From Bradyrhizobium sp. AUGA SZCCT0176 (GTDB lineage Bacteria > Pseudomonadota > Alphaproteobacteria > Rhizobiales > Xanthobacteraceae), in NCBI RefSeq assembly GCF_018130145.1, contig NZ_JAFCMB010000007.1, forward strand, positions 62,001 to 126,000: DNA of 64,000 nucleotides, read 5' to 3'. Of this stretch, positions 18,374-27,751 are shown piece after piece. The position numbers and the translations under genes are program-made. Below the pieces are notes generated by a model. The model did no database searches. It was given only the letters and a program-made list of their open reading frames with translations, and was not told where the DNA came from. Position 1 is the stretch's first letter, and each line of letters begins with the position of its first letter.

Positions 18374-18550
18374 GACTGATCCCTATGGTTCCCGGCCCGC
18401 CGCAGTTCAGCTTCCACACGATTGGACCGCGTACGCGGGACCTGGCGACACCAATTGGTGATCGCTGTGGCTTGGTGGTTCGAAGAAAGGCGGCGACAGC
18501 GAAAAGGTTCCGCCGGACCCTCCTGTCGTCGGGACCGGCGCCGATGGTGC

Positions 18551-19270
18551 CTACTGGCCCCGGATCATGATCAGGGGATCGGCGCTGTCGGGCACCCGCC
18601 GCCATTGCGCATTGTCGTCGGCCTCGAACTGCCAGGTCTGGCCGCTGGCCGACATCAATATCATCCGGCCGTGATCGAGCCGCCACTGGTTAGGCGCGAA
18701 CGCGGCCACCGCGGGATCGCAGCGCGGCTTCAAAAACACCTGGAAATTGTCGCCAGTCGCCTCGGTGTTGGTGAGGGTCAGGCCGCAGATGGCCTTGCCA
18801 TTGCCGCGCACCATCGACCAGTCGCCGATCATCTGGTCCATGGATTTGGCGAGCGAGCGGGCGGCCGCCAGATTCTGCAGGATGTAGACGCCTTCGCCGG
18901 TCCGCAGCCCTTCGAAAATACCGCTCTCAACTTCGGTGAAATCGATCACCGGCTGGCCGGCGGCGTCCTGCATCCGCACGATATCGCCAAGGCCCTTGAT
19001 ATTCCAGGCGGTGATATCCTTGGTGAAGGGCAGCGCCGCCGCGCAGCCGGGCTCGAGCTCGAGCTTCAAGCCCTGCGGCGTCGCATCGCCCTTGAACGTG
19101 ACGACGCAGGTCTTGCTGCGCTCGGTGGTCGCGAGCTCCCACTGGCCGACCATGTCCTTCTGCAGGTTTGGAGTCCCCTGCGACCGCGCCGGCGATCCAG
19201 GGTCAAGCAGAACGGCGAGCAGCGCCGATAACGCGGCGACTGCGACGCCCGGGCGGCAGCCAGCTTGCAT
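18551..19270 (-). CDS. AprI/Inh-family metalloprotease-inhibitor-like secreted protein
   Basis: The 239-residue product has a signal peptide (ALSALLAVLLDPGSPARS) and two repeats of the AprI/Inh/Omp19 beta-barrel: MVGQWELATTERSKTCVVTF with GLKLELEPGC, then MIGDWSMVRGNGKAICGLTL with FQVFLKPRC. Each repeat has a paired cysteine. Family members inhibit serralysin-type proteases in the periplasm. Its ATG shares a base with the stop of the upstream dehydrogenase gene, so it is translationally coupled to an ABC/dehydrogenase operon, an odd setting for a protease inhibitor. No serralysin gene is in the window. Confidence 0.8.
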   Translation of the reverse strand: MQAGCRPGVAVAALSALLAVLLDPGSPARSQGTPNLQKDMVGQWELATTERSKTCVVTFKGDATPQGLKLELEPGCAAALPFTKDITAWNIKGLGDIVRMQDAAGQPVIDFTEVESGIFEGLRTGEGVYILQNLAAARSLAKSMDQMIGDWSMVRGNGKAICGLTLTNTEATGDNFQVFLKPRCDPAVAAFAPNQWRLDHGRMILMSASGQTWQFEADDNAQWRRVPDSADPLIMIRGQ

Positions 19271-20259
19271 CAGCGCCCCTTCACCGGTGTTTCCGGCACA
19301 GGCGTCAGCGGCGCCTTGCCGGCAAACCAGTTCTTGATGTTATCGACCACGAGCTGATCCATCGCATTGCGCGTTACCACCGAGGCTGAGCCGATATGTG
19401 GCAGCAGCACGACATTTTGCATGGCTTTCAGATCGTCCGGCACGCTCGGCTCGTTGGCAAACACGTCGAGCCCCGCCGCCAGGATCGTCCCCGACTTCAG
19501 CGCCGCGACCAGCGCCTCTTCGTCGACGACCGAGCCGCGCGCCACGTTGATCAATACACCGCGCGGCCCAAGCGCCTTGAGGACGTCGGCATTGATCATC
19601 TTCGCGGTAGAGGCGCCGCCCGGCACGATCACGATCAGCGTGTCGACCGCCTTCGCCATCTCCATCAGGTCGCCATAGTGCTTGTAAGAGACGGCCGATG
19701 ACGGATTGCGCGAATGATAGGAGACCGGCACCAGCGAAGCCTCCAGCCGGCGGCCGATCGCCTGGCCGATGCGGCCCATGCCGACGATGCCGACCTTGCG
19801 GTCGCGCAACGAGCCGACGCTCAAGGGATAGTTCTGCGTCTGCCACAGGCCCGAGCGCAGATAGCGGTCGGCCTTGACGAATTCGCGCAAGGTCGAGATC
19901 AACAGCCCCATCGCGACGTCGGCGACCTCTTCGGTCAGCACGTCGGGCGTGTTGGTGACCACCACATTGTGTTCACGCGAATAGTTGCAATCGACGTGGT
20001 CGTAGCCAACGCCGAAGCTGGCGATGATCTCGAGCTTGGGAAAATGCGACAACGCCTTGGCGTCGGCCGGCACCGAATGATAGGTCACCGCCATGCCGCG
20101 GGTCTTGGCCAGCACGTCGGGCGTCAACCGTTCGAGATCCGCCCGGCTCTCCGCCTTGTGCAGTACATATTGGTCGGAAAAGCCGTTTTCGAGGATCGGC
20201 CTGATTGGCCCATAGACCAGCAAATCGATCTTTTCGGACGAAATATTCCCGGCAGCCAT
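19270..20259 (-). CDS. D-isomer-specific 2-hydroxyacid dehydrogenase
   Basis: The product has 329 residues. The NAD(P)-binding loop is GMGRIGQAIG near residue 158. The catalytic triad of the family is visible: Arg in NVARGSVVDEEAL, Glu in FANEPSVPDDL, and His in LLPHIGSAS. It probably interconverts a 2-keto acid and a D-2-hydroxy acid (glyoxylate/hydroxypyruvate-type). It shares one base with the permease stop upstream and with the inhibitor-like ORF start downstream. Its place in an importer operon suggests that it acts on the imported compound or a breakdown product. Confidence 0.9.
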   Translation of the reverse strand: MAAGNISSEKIDLLVYGPIRPILENGFSDQYVLHKAESRADLERLTPDVLAKTRGMAVTYHSVPADAKALSHFPKLEIIASFGVGYDHVDCNYSREHNVVVTNTPDVLTEEVADVAMGLLISTLREFVKADRYLRSGLWQTQNYPLSVGSLRDRKVGIVGMGRIGQAIGRRLEASLVPVSYHSRNPSSAVSYKHYGDLMEMAKAVDTLIVIVPGGASTAKMINADVLKALGPRGVLINVARGSVVDEEALVAALKSGTILAAGLDVFANEPSVPDDLKAMQNVVLLPHIGSASVVTRNAMDQLVVDNIKNWFAGKAPLTPVPETPVKGR

Positions 20260-21047
20260 CAGTTTTCCTTTCGAAGCGCGCTTTCATGCCAGCGCCGCAG
20301 TACCAGATGCGAAATTAGCGCCAGCAGCCCATAGATGACAATCCCGGCGACGGAGAGCAACAGCAGAGCGGCGAACATTCGGGGAATGTTGAGACGGTAG
20401 CCGGACTCGGCAATACGGAACGCAAGGCCCGAGCCTGCTCCCGCCGTGCCGGCCGCGATTTCGGCGACCACTGCGCCAATCAGGGATAGTCCGCCTGCGA
20501 TCCGCAATCCACCGAGAATATAGGGCAATGCTGCCGGCAATTTCAGGTACCGCAGCGTCTGCAGCCGCGACGCGCCATAGAGGCTGAACAGGCCGGCCAG
20601 ATTGCGGTCGACCGAATTGAGCCCGAGCGTGGTGTTGGACAGCACCGGAAAGAAGGCGACGATCCAGGCGCAAACGATGACCGCGGTTTGTTGCTGCAGA
20701 TAGATCAGCAGCAATGGTGCGATCGCGATCACAGGCGTGACCTGCAGGATCACCGCATAGGGAAACAGCGAATATTCCAGCCATTTCGATTGGTTGAACA
20801 ACAGCGCCAGCGCAACGCCGCCGATGGCGGCGGCGATGAAGCCCTCCAGCGTGGTCAGCAAGGTGACGCCGAGGGATTCCGACAGCACCGGCCAGTCCGC
20901 GACCAGCGTCTGGAACACGGCTGATGGCCCCGGCAGCACATAGGGCTGGATGTCGTTGACGCGCACCACCAGTTCCCACAGCGCGATGCCGGCGGCAAGC
21001 ACCACGACGGGTAGCAAAAAGCGAACAAAATCCCGTGAAGAACTCAT
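20259..21047 (-). CDS. ABC transporter permease (nitrate/sulfonate/taurine type)
   Basis: The ATG at 21047 overlaps the ATPase stop by four bases (ATGA); the product has 262 residues. There are about six hydrophobic segments, and the EAA-type loop is SLYGASRLQTLRYLKLPAALP. The family (BPD_transp_1) imports sulfonates, nitrate, pyrimidine precursors and others. The open frame continues far upstream, but that extension is the antisense-like shadow of the ATPase gene and is not used. Confidence 0.88.
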   Translation of the reverse strand: MSSSRDFVRFLLPVVVLAAGIALWELVVRVNDIQPYVLPGPSAVFQTLVADWPVLSESLGVTLLTTLEGFIAAAIGGVALALLFNQSKWLEYSLFPYAVILQVTPVIAIAPLLLIYLQQQTAVIVCAWIVAFFPVLSNTTLGLNSVDRNLAGLFSLYGASRLQTLRYLKLPAALPYILGGLRIAGGLSLIGAVVAEIAAGTAGAGSGLAFRIAESGYRLNIPRMFAALLLLSVAGIVIYGLLALISHLVLRRWHESALRKEN

Positions 21048-21844
21048 ACGCTTGTTGGCCCCGAATAGGAGGGCACCAGCGCCTGTGAGACCTCGCGGCA
21101 ATAGGCGGCATAGCTGGCCGACATCCGGAAGTCCTCGACCCGCGGCTCCGGCGTGTCGATACGAAATTCGGCGCTGACGCGCCCGGGCCGTGACGACATC
21201 ACGACCACGCGCTGCGACAGATACACCGACTCGAACACCGAATGGGTGACGAAGATGACCGTCATATTCAGCTTGCGCCACAGCTCCAAGAGATCGTTGT
21301 TGAGACGGAAGCGCGTGATCTCGTCGAGTGCGGCGAACGGCTCGTCCATCAGCAGGATATCCGGACGGGTGACCAGCGCCCGCGCCAGCGATACCCGCAT
21401 CTTCATGCCGCCGGACAATTCGCGCGGGTATGCAGCGGCGAACTCCGACAGGGCCACCTGCGCCAGCGCCTCGCTGATCCGCCTGTCCGCTTCCGTCGGC
21501 GGCATGCCGGCAAGCTTCAGCGGCAGCCGGACATTGTCCCGCACGCTGGCCCACGGCATCAGGGTCGGCTCCTGAAACACAAAGCCGATGGCATGACCCG
21601 CGCGGGTTTCGTTCGCGGGTTGCGAAACGCCGACCACACCTGAACTCGGCGTCGTCAGTCCCGCAATCAGCCGCAAGGCGGTGGATTTGCCGCAACCGGA
21701 GGGACCAAGCAAGGAGACGAATTCGCCACGCTTGACGTCGAGGTCGAGCGGTCCAAGCGCGGCCACGCCGTTGTCATAGACCTTGGTGACGTCACCAAGG
21801 CGCACCGCCATCGCATCGGCTTCAGACAAAGCGGGTCCGGCCAT
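21044..21844 (-). CDS. ABC transporter ATP-binding protein (SsuB/TauB/NrtD type)
   Basis: The product has 266 residues from ATG 21844 (GTG 21847 is one codon earlier). Walker A is GPSGCGKST, the signature is LSGGMKMR, Walker B is ILLMDEPFAALDE and the switch is VTHSVFE. The ABC signature LSGGMK is typical of the taurine/nitrate importers. It starts five bases after the binding-protein stop. Confidence 0.9.
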   Translation of the reverse strand: MAGPALSEADAMAVRLGDVTKVYDNGVAALGPLDLDVKRGEFVSLLGPSGCGKSTALRLIAGLTTPSSGVVGVSQPANETRAGHAIGFVFQEPTLMPWASVRDNVRLPLKLAGMPPTEADRRISEALAQVALSEFAAAYPRELSGGMKMRVSLARALVTRPDILLMDEPFAALDEITRFRLNNDLLELWRKLNMTVIFVTHSVFESVYLSQRVVVMSSRPGRVSAEFRIDTPEPRVEDFRMSASYAAYCREVSQALVPSYSGPTSV

Positions 21845-21849
21845 CACGC

Positions 21850-22869
21850 CTAGTTCTTCGGCCGCAGATTGAGGCCGACGCCCTTGTTGATAAAGCGCAG
21901 CGTATAGGCCTGGCGGTAGTCGATATCGCGGCGGACCACGCCGGCGCGCACCATCTTGTCGAAGAAGCTGGCGACGCGCGCATCGGTCATGGCGCCGATG
22001 CCGTCCTTCAAGGTGTCGCCGGAATCGACGATGCCGTATTCCTTCATCTTGGCCGTGGAGTATTTCAAGAGTTCATCGGTCATTTCCGGATTGAGCTTCT
22101 TGATCATGGCATTGCCCGGCGTGTTGTCGCCGTAGAGATAGTTGTACCAGCCGATCATGGACGCATCGACGAAGCGCTGCACCAGGTCGGGCTTCTTGTC
22201 GACGATCTCGGTGCGGGTCTCGATCAGCGTCGAATAGGCGTTGAAGCCGTAATCGGCCAGCAGCACGACGTTCGGCTTGAAGCCGGCGGCTTTTTCGACC
22301 GCGTACGGTTCTGACGTGACATAGCCCTGCATCGCGCTTTGCTTGTTCACGATGAAAGGCTGTGAATTGAAGGTGTAGGGTTTGACCTTGCTCTCGCTAA
22401 AACCATATTCGGACTTCAGCCACTGGAAATAGCTTGCGACGCCTTCCTTCGACACCAGCAGCGTCAGCGGTTTGAGATCCTCCAGTTTTCCGATCTTGAA
22501 TTCCGGATGGGTCAGAAAGACCTGCGGATCCTTCTGGAAGATGGCGGCGACCGCCACCAGCGGCACCTTGTTGGTGACCGCATCGAAGGATTGCAGCGTG
22601 TTCGCGCTCATGAAGAAGTCGAGCTTGCCGGCGATCAACAGCATGCGGTTGTTGCTGTTGGGGCCACCCGGCACGATGGTGACGTCAAGCCCGTAATTCT
22701 TGTAGGTGCCGTCGGCGACCGCCTGGAAGAAGCCGCCATGCTCGGCTTCGGCGACCCAGTTGGTTCCAAACGAGACCTTATCGAGGGTCTGCCCACGCGC
22801 AGGCACCAGCGCGGCCACCAGCGCCAACAGGGCTGCGGTTAACGTTCGCGGCAAAAAGGCCGGGTTCAT
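21850..22869 (-). CDS. ABC transporter substrate-binding protein (NMT1/THI5-like)
   Basis: ATG 22869 with GGAG upstream gives 339 residues with a signal peptide (LLALVAALVPARGQ). The mature start, LDKVSFGTNWVAEAEHGGFF, and the segment GGPNSNNRMLLIAGKLDFFM are typical of NMT1/THI5-like proteins, which bind pyrimidine precursors, sulfonates or related small molecules. It is the first gene of the five-gene operon ending at 18551. The ligand is not predictable; the dehydrogenase in the operon hints at a keto/hydroxy acid-yielding substrate. Confidence 0.88.
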   Translation of the reverse strand: MNPAFLPRTLTAALLALVAALVPARGQTLDKVSFGTNWVAEAEHGGFFQAVADGTYKNYGLDVTIVPGGPNSNNRMLLIAGKLDFFMSANTLQSFDAVTNKVPLVAVAAIFQKDPQVFLTHPEFKIGKLEDLKPLTLLVSKEGVASYFQWLKSEYGFSESKVKPYTFNSQPFIVNKQSAMQGYVTSEPYAVEKAAGFKPNVVLLADYGFNAYSTLIETRTEIVDKKPDLVQRFVDASMIGWYNYLYGDNTPGNAMIKKLNPEMTDELLKYSTAKMKEYGIVDSGDTLKDGIGAMTDARVASFFDKMVRAGVVRRDIDYRQAYTLRFINKGVGLNLRPKN

Positions 22870-23004
22870 GGTTGGACTCCGTCGATCATTCTGGCCCATG
22901 ATAAGGAGGGTGTGGACGTGGATCACGCCCCCAAGGAGGGAGATATCGTCCCTGGTTGACTAACAAACTACCCTGCAAATCCATTCAAAGAAACGCTTGG
23001 CTCG

Positions 23005-23826
23005 ATGACTTTGCCTGTTCCGCCCCGCAACTGGACCGACATCCACTGGCCCGAGATCGCAGCCAGCGGCCCCGAGCGCTGGATCGCGGTGCTGCCGCTG
23101 GCGGCAACCGAACAGCACGGCCCGCATTTGCCTGTCGGCACCGACGTCATGATCGGCGAGGCCTATCTGGCGCGGGTCCGCGAGTTACTGCCGGCGAGCG
23201 TTCCGGTCACGTTCCTGCCCGTGCAGCCGGTCGGGATTTCCACCGAACATGTCGACTATCCGGGCACGCTGACGCTACCCACTGAAGTCGCGCTGAAGAG
23301 CTGGATGGCGCTCGGCGAAAGCGTCGCGCGCGCCGGCGTCAGGAAGCTCGTGATGGTGACGAGCCATGGCGGCAACAGCGCGGCGATGACGCTGGTCGCG
23401 CAGGATTTGCGCGCGCAACATGGTTTGCTCGTGGTCACCACCAGCTGGTCACGGTTCGGCGTGCCGGACGGACTGTTCTCGGCGGAAGAACTGCGCCACG
23501 GCATCCATGGCGGCGCGATTGAGACCTCGATCATGCTGGCGCGATATCCGCAAACCGTGCGCCAGGAGGCGATCATGGATTTTCGGCCCACCAGTATCGC
23601 GATGGAAAAGGATCATCGCTGGCTTTCCACGCAGCGGCCCGCGCCATTCGCCTGGCAGGCGCAGGACCTGCACGGCAGCGGCGCCGTCGGGGACGCTACC
23701 CAGGCCTCCGCCGAAAAGGGCGAAAAGCTGCTCGATCACGGCGCCCGCGCGTTCTGCGAATTGCTCGGGGATGTCGATAAATTCGACGTGAAGCGGCTGG
23801 CGACCGGCCCGGATTACATCCTCTAA
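23005..23826 (+). CDS. Creatininase-family metal-dependent amidohydrolase
   Basis: The 273-residue product has the creatininase metal ligands: Glu36 and His38 in ATEQHGPHLP, Asp47 in GTDVMIGE, a further His in VTSHGGNSA, and Glu in HGGAIETS. Family members cleave cyclic or formylated amides (creatinine, FAPy-type deformylase, mycofactocin protease). It is divergent from the ABC operon, with 135 bp between starts, and so may act on its imported substrate; this is inference. Confidence 0.85.
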   Translation: MTLPVPPRNWTDIHWPEIAASGPERWIAVLPLAATEQHGPHLPVGTDVMIGEAYLARVRELLPASVPVTFLPVQPVGISTEHVDYPGTLTLPTEVALKSWMALGESVARAGVRKLVMVTSHGGNSAAMTLVAQDLRAQHGLLVVTTSWSRFGVPDGLFSAEELRHGIHGGAIETSIMLARYPQTVRQEAIMDFRPTSIAMEKDHRWLSTQRPAPFAWQAQDLHGSGAVGDATQASAEKGEKLLDHGARAFCELLGDVDKFDVKRLATGPDYIL

Positions 23827-24307
23827 GCGGCTGTATTAACTGCAGAATCATCTTCAATCCGGATCCCGAAACTTCGTTCGAACCGGAATCGGGATGGCTC
23901 CGTCCAACTGGGTGCGGACCACGATGACCGCCTTACGGCTGCTCTCGTGGTTCCTGTGTCCGGCATGGCGCCTCATCCACCCTGTGCCGAACCCGACCCG
24001 CCCGGCTGTCCCCCCGGGCGGGTCACTTTTTTTGGGCCAACCATCCCTGCGCCACCGCTGTTGCAAAACTGTCATGTAGCAATGCCATCCAAGACGGACT
24101 CCATCGCCTTATTGTTGCGAATTATTTGCAACTGGGATTGGGGGTGTATGGTGCGTTTTCCCGATCTGGCTTTGAGCGGACGAATCGGGAAGAAGCCGAC
24201 CGGGGGCGGCGGGGTTGATGACTTCATTTCTTGGGTGGCGGCAGGCGTTCAAATCTGCAGTGATGGTGCGAGACCGCAGCCCACTTCGCGCTCGAACAGG
24301 CCGCACC
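23827..24307. other. Gene-free stretch between creatininase and porin genes
   Basis: No convincing coding sequence. The stretch holds a strong terminator-like hairpin (23995-24033) and, after it, AT-richer DNA (about 24085-24150) that probably carries the porin promoter. About 170 bp lie between the creatininase stop and the hairpin, enough for a small RNA or a long 3' UTR. Confidence 0.6.
23995..24033 (+). terminator. Rho-independent terminator
   Basis: The perfect 11-bp stem GACCCGCCCGG / CCGGGCGGGTC has an 8-base loop and is followed, two bases later, by seven T residues (24027-24033). This is a textbook plus-strand terminator. It ends transcription from the creatininase gene or from a small RNA between 23830 and 23995. 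Confidence 0.85.
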
Positions 24308-26308
24308 ATGGGTTCGTACCGCCAATCCCTGCAGCATGTTTTGGCTGGCGCCGCCGTCGGTGCCATGACGCTCGCCAGTCCCGTCCTGGCGGCCGATATG
24401 TCGCTCAAGGCGCCCGCGCTCAAGGCTGTCTACAGCTGGACCGGTTTCTATGTGGGCGGCCATGTCGGTTACGGCGCCGGCAGCCTTGGCCCGGGCACCA
24501 ACACCGAGCCCTTGCAGGGCGTGTTCCTCCCCCACAGCGTGACTGGACTGACCGGCGGCTACCAGGCCGGCTACAACCACCAGCTGGCCAACAAGGTCGT
24601 GCTCGGTGTGGAGGCCGACATATCGTTCGGCAGCCCGGTGGACATTCCGCGGCTCGCGCAGGTGCCGTTCAACAGCACCATCGATTACATCGCAACCGCG
24701 CGCGGCCGAGTCGGCTACGCGATGGGAACGTGGATGCCTTACGTCACGGGCGGCCTCGCATGGGGGAGCACCCATGTCAGCCTCAACGACCTCGGGATCA
24801 TCATCCCGCCGAAGCGGTACCTCACGCATGTCGGCTGGACCGCCGGGCTGGGCATCGAGGTGGCGGTCGGCGGCAACTGGACCGTCAAGGCCGAATACGA
24901 CTACGTCGACCTGGCGCGGCGGACCTATGACCTGACCGATGTCGGATTGCCGCGCGTCAACGTCGATCCCAACATTCACTTGATCAAGCTCGGACTGAAT
25001 TACCGGCTGTGGGAGACGCCGCCTTGGGCAGGTCCCACACCGGTCGATGGACGCACCGCGCTTGCCGAGCCGAAAAACTGGAATGTGCACGGGCAGACCA
25101 CGGTCATCGCGCAAGCCTATCCCCGCATGCGCTCGCCCTATGAGGGCACCAACAGTCTTCCGGGCGGCGGCCAGGGCCGCCAGACATGGACTGCGGATGC
25201 ATTCATTGGCTGGCGGCTGTGGCAGGGCGGCGAGTTCTATTTCAACCCCGAACTGGCGCAGGGTTTTGGCCTCAACAGCACGCTGGGCCTTGCCGGCTTT
25301 CCCAACGGTGAAGCCCAGAAAGGTGGTGCGCCCTATCCAAAATATCGCCCGCAGCGCTACGTCTTTCGCCAGACCTTCGGCCTCGGCGGCGAACAGGAAG
25401 ATGTCGCCGACGCTCCGATGCAACTCGCGGGCAAGCGCGACATCGACCGCGTCACGGTCACGATCGGCCGTTTTGCGGTCGGCGACTATTTCGACGGCAA
25501 TTCCTACGCCAAGGATCCCCGCGTCGACTTCATGAACTGGGCGATGTGGTCGGCCGCGGCTTACGACTTCCCTGCCGACCTTCCCGGCTTCACCCGCGGC
25601 GCGGTGGTCGAACTCAACCGCAAGGACTGGGCGATCCGGGCCGGCCTGTTCCAGGTCCCCAACGCGCCCAACAGCGACGTCCTCGTGTTCAAGTCCGGCG
25701 GCGCGGTGGTTGAATTCGAGGAACGTCACACGATCTTCGATCAGCCCGGCAAGCTCCGGCTCGGCATTTTCGGCAATCGCGGCAACACCGGCAGCTACCG
25801 AAACGCGCTGGGGATAGCAGCGGCGGACCCGACGCTCGATATCAACGACGTCATCGTCGGCATAAGGCGCGAAAACACCAAGTACGGATTCTACATCAAC
25901 GCCGAGCAGCAGATCGTCAAGGATGTCGGGATGTTCGCCCGCGCGAGCTGGAACGACGGGCGCAACGAAATCCTGTCGTTCACCGATGTGGATCGCAGCG
26001 TCTCCGCGGGGTTGTCGGTCAAGGGCAGTTATTGGGGCCGGCCGAGCGATACGTTCGGCATCGGCGGCGCCGTCAATGGGCTTTCATCTGCCCATCGCGA
26101 CTTCCTGGCGGCGGGCGGCCTCGGCCTCCTCATCGGCGACGGCCGGCTCAACTACCGCAATGAAAGCATCTTCGAGACCTACTACGCGTTCGCGCTCGAC
26201 AAGACCTTTACCTTCACCGCCGACTATCAGCTGATCGCAAACCCCGCCTATAATGGCGACCGTGGCCCGGCCTCGATCTTCTCGGGCCGTTTGCACGGCG
26301 AGTTCTGA
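24308..26308 (+). CDS. Outer-membrane protein: Omp25/31-type barrel fused to an OprB-type carbohydrate porin
   Basis: ATG 24308 gives 666 residues with a signal peptide ending in PVLAAD; in-frame ATGs at 24215 and 24263 would add non-signal residues. Residues 38-240 or so match the rhizobial Omp25/31 eight-strand barrel (YSWTGFYVGGHVGYGAG; GVEADISFGS; ATARGRVGYAMGTWMPYVTGGLAWG; LGLNYRLW). From about 265 to the end is an OprB-like barrel (QTWTADAFIGWRLWQGGEFYF; QAYPRMRSPYEG; terminal Phe as in outer-membrane proteins). The first barrel may line the periplasmic face or gate the second. It probably passes sugars or other small solutes. Confidence 0.85.
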   Translation: MGSYRQSLQHVLAGAAVGAMTLASPVLAADMSLKAPALKAVYSWTGFYVGGHVGYGAGSLGPGTNTEPLQGVFLPHSVTGLTGGYQAGYNHQLANKVVLGVEADISFGSPVDIPRLAQVPFNSTIDYIATARGRVGYAMGTWMPYVTGGLAWGSTHVSLNDLGIIIPPKRYLTHVGWTAGLGIEVAVGGNWTVKAEYDYVDLARRTYDLTDVGLPRVNVDPNIHLIKLGLNYRLWETPPWAGPTPVDGRTALAEPKNWNVHGQTTVIAQAYPRMRSPYEGTNSLPGGGQGRQTWTADAFIGWRLWQGGEFYFNPELAQGFGLNSTLGLAGFPNGEAQKGGAPYPKYRPQRYVFRQTFGLGGEQEDVADAPMQLAGKRDIDRVTVTIGRFAVGDYFDGNSYAKDPRVDFMNWAMWSAAAYDFPADLPGFTRGAVVELNRKDWAIRAGLFQVPNAPNSDVLVFKSGGAVVEFEERHTIFDQPGKLRLGIFGNRGNTGSYRNALGIAAADPTLDINDVIVGIRRENTKYGFYINAEQQIVKDVGMFARASWNDGRNEILSFTDVDRSVSAGLSVKGSYWGRPSDTFGIGGAVNGLSSAHRDFLAAGGLGLLIGDGRLNYRNESIFETYYAFALDKTFTFTADYQLIANPAYNGDRGPASIFSGRLHGEF

Positions 26309-26340
26309 GCCCCGACGTCAGAAAAATCGGCATCGCGCCA

Positions 26341-27648
26341 TCACGCCTGCTCGTCGGCGGCCCCATCGTCGATTCGTGTCGCCAATGTCTTATCGATACG
26401 CCGGCCGTCGAGATCCACGATCTCGAAGCGCCAACCCTGCGCCTCGACCTGCTCACCGACAGTCGGAATTGCGCCGAACTGCTGGAGCAGGAAACCGGCC
26501 ATGGTCTGATACTGCCGCGACGACGGCAGGACGATCTGGAGCAAATTCGCAAATTCGACGGCAGGCATCCAGCCCGAGATCAGGTAGGAGCCGTCGTCCC
26601 GCTTCACGACCGCCGCTTCGGGAGGCCCCTCCTCCGTATGAAAACCACCGACGATCGATTCGAGAATATCGGCGCTGGTTACCACGCCCTGGAAGACGCC
26701 GTATTCGTCATGCACCAATCCCATATGCACCGCGGAGTCGCGCAGGATGGCAACGACATCCCTGGCATCCAGGAATTCGGGAATGATCGGCGCATCCCGG
26801 ACCAGCTTCCGAATGTCCGGTGCTTGCCCAGACAGATAGCTGTCCAGCATGTCCTTGGCCTGGACAATGCCGAGCGCCGCATCCGGATCCCCGTCGAACA
26901 CCACAAAACGGGAATGGTTGCGGCCGGCGAGCGCCGCGAAAATGACGTCAGGCGTATCCGCCAGATTGATCATGCTGACTTCCGGGCGGGGAGTCATGAC
27001 GGCGCCGACCGGAAGATCGCCGAGACGCATGACGCCCGCGATCATTTCCTTCTCGCCGGGCTCGAGCACGCCGGCGTTCTCGGCCTCGACCACCAGGGTG
27101 CGGATTTCGTCTTCGCTGACCTTTTCTTCGGCTTCACCGCGGTGACCGAGCAGCCACAACAGCCCCTTGCCCGAGCGGTCCAGCAGCCACACCAGGGGCG
27201 ACGAAATTTTCGAGAGCAGCATCATGTAGGGCGCCACGCGCACCGCCACCGATTCCGGGTCACGCAGGGCGATTTGCTTGGGCACCAGCTCACCAATGAT
27301 GAGTGAGGCGTAGGTGATGACGCTCACCACGACGCCGACGCCCATCGCGTCAGCCAGGCCTTTCGACAATCCGGATTCGACCAGCAGGCTGGTCAGGCGC
27401 TGGCCCAGCGTGGCGCCGGAAATCGCACCTGACAGCACGCCGATCAGCGTGATCCCGATCTGCACCGTCGACAGGAACTTGCCGGGATCAGACGCCAGCG
27501 CAAGTGCACGACGGGAACCCGTGACGTTCTTTTCGACCAGCGCGGCGAGCCGTGCCGGCCGCGACGAGACAATGGCAAGCTCCGACATTGAAAGCAGGCC
27601 ATTGGTGATGATCAGGACCGTCACGATCCCGAGTTCCAGATAAAGCAT
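26341..27648 (-). CDS. CNNM/CorC-type membrane protein (hemolysin-C-like) with CBS pair
   Basis: The product has 435 residues: a DUF21 membrane domain with about four helices (1-190), two CBS domains (about 210-340; VMTPRPEVSMINL and VHDEYGVFQGVVTSADILE) and a CorC/HlyC C-terminal domain (350-425; GSYLISGWMPAVEF). The family is linked to Mg/Co efflux or membrane stress; the hemolysin name is historic. AAGGGAGA lies before the ATG. It is convergent with the porin gene, 32 bp away. Confidence 0.9.
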   Translation of the reverse strand: MLYLELGIVTVLIITNGLLSMSELAIVSSRPARLAALVEKNVTGSRRALALASDPGKFLSTVQIGITLIGVLSGAISGATLGQRLTSLLVESGLSKGLADAMGVGVVVSVITYASLIIGELVPKQIALRDPESVAVRVAPYMMLLSKISSPLVWLLDRSGKGLLWLLGHRGEAEEKVSEDEIRTLVVEAENAGVLEPGEKEMIAGVMRLGDLPVGAVMTPRPEVSMINLADTPDVIFAALAGRNHSRFVVFDGDPDAALGIVQAKDMLDSYLSGQAPDIRKLVRDAPIIPEFLDARDVVAILRDSAVHMGLVHDEYGVFQGVVTSADILESIVGGFHTEEGPPEAAVVKRDDGSYLISGWMPAVEFANLLQIVLPSSRQYQTMAGFLLQQFGAIPTVGEQVEAQGWRFEIVDLDGRRIDKTLATRIDDGAADEQA

Positions 27649-27751
27649 TGTCTCCCTTTTTACGGGTGGTCATTCCAACATGGAGAGAGGCTTTATCAGA
27701 GCAGCGGGCCTGCGGCGAGTTATAGCTGTCGTCCCGAAGCCAATCTCCGTC

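Noticed and set aside
24224..25729. Minus-strand open frame of 501 codons
   Set aside because: It is antisense to the porin gene and shows the composition of a reversed GC-rich gene, with no ribosome-binding site.
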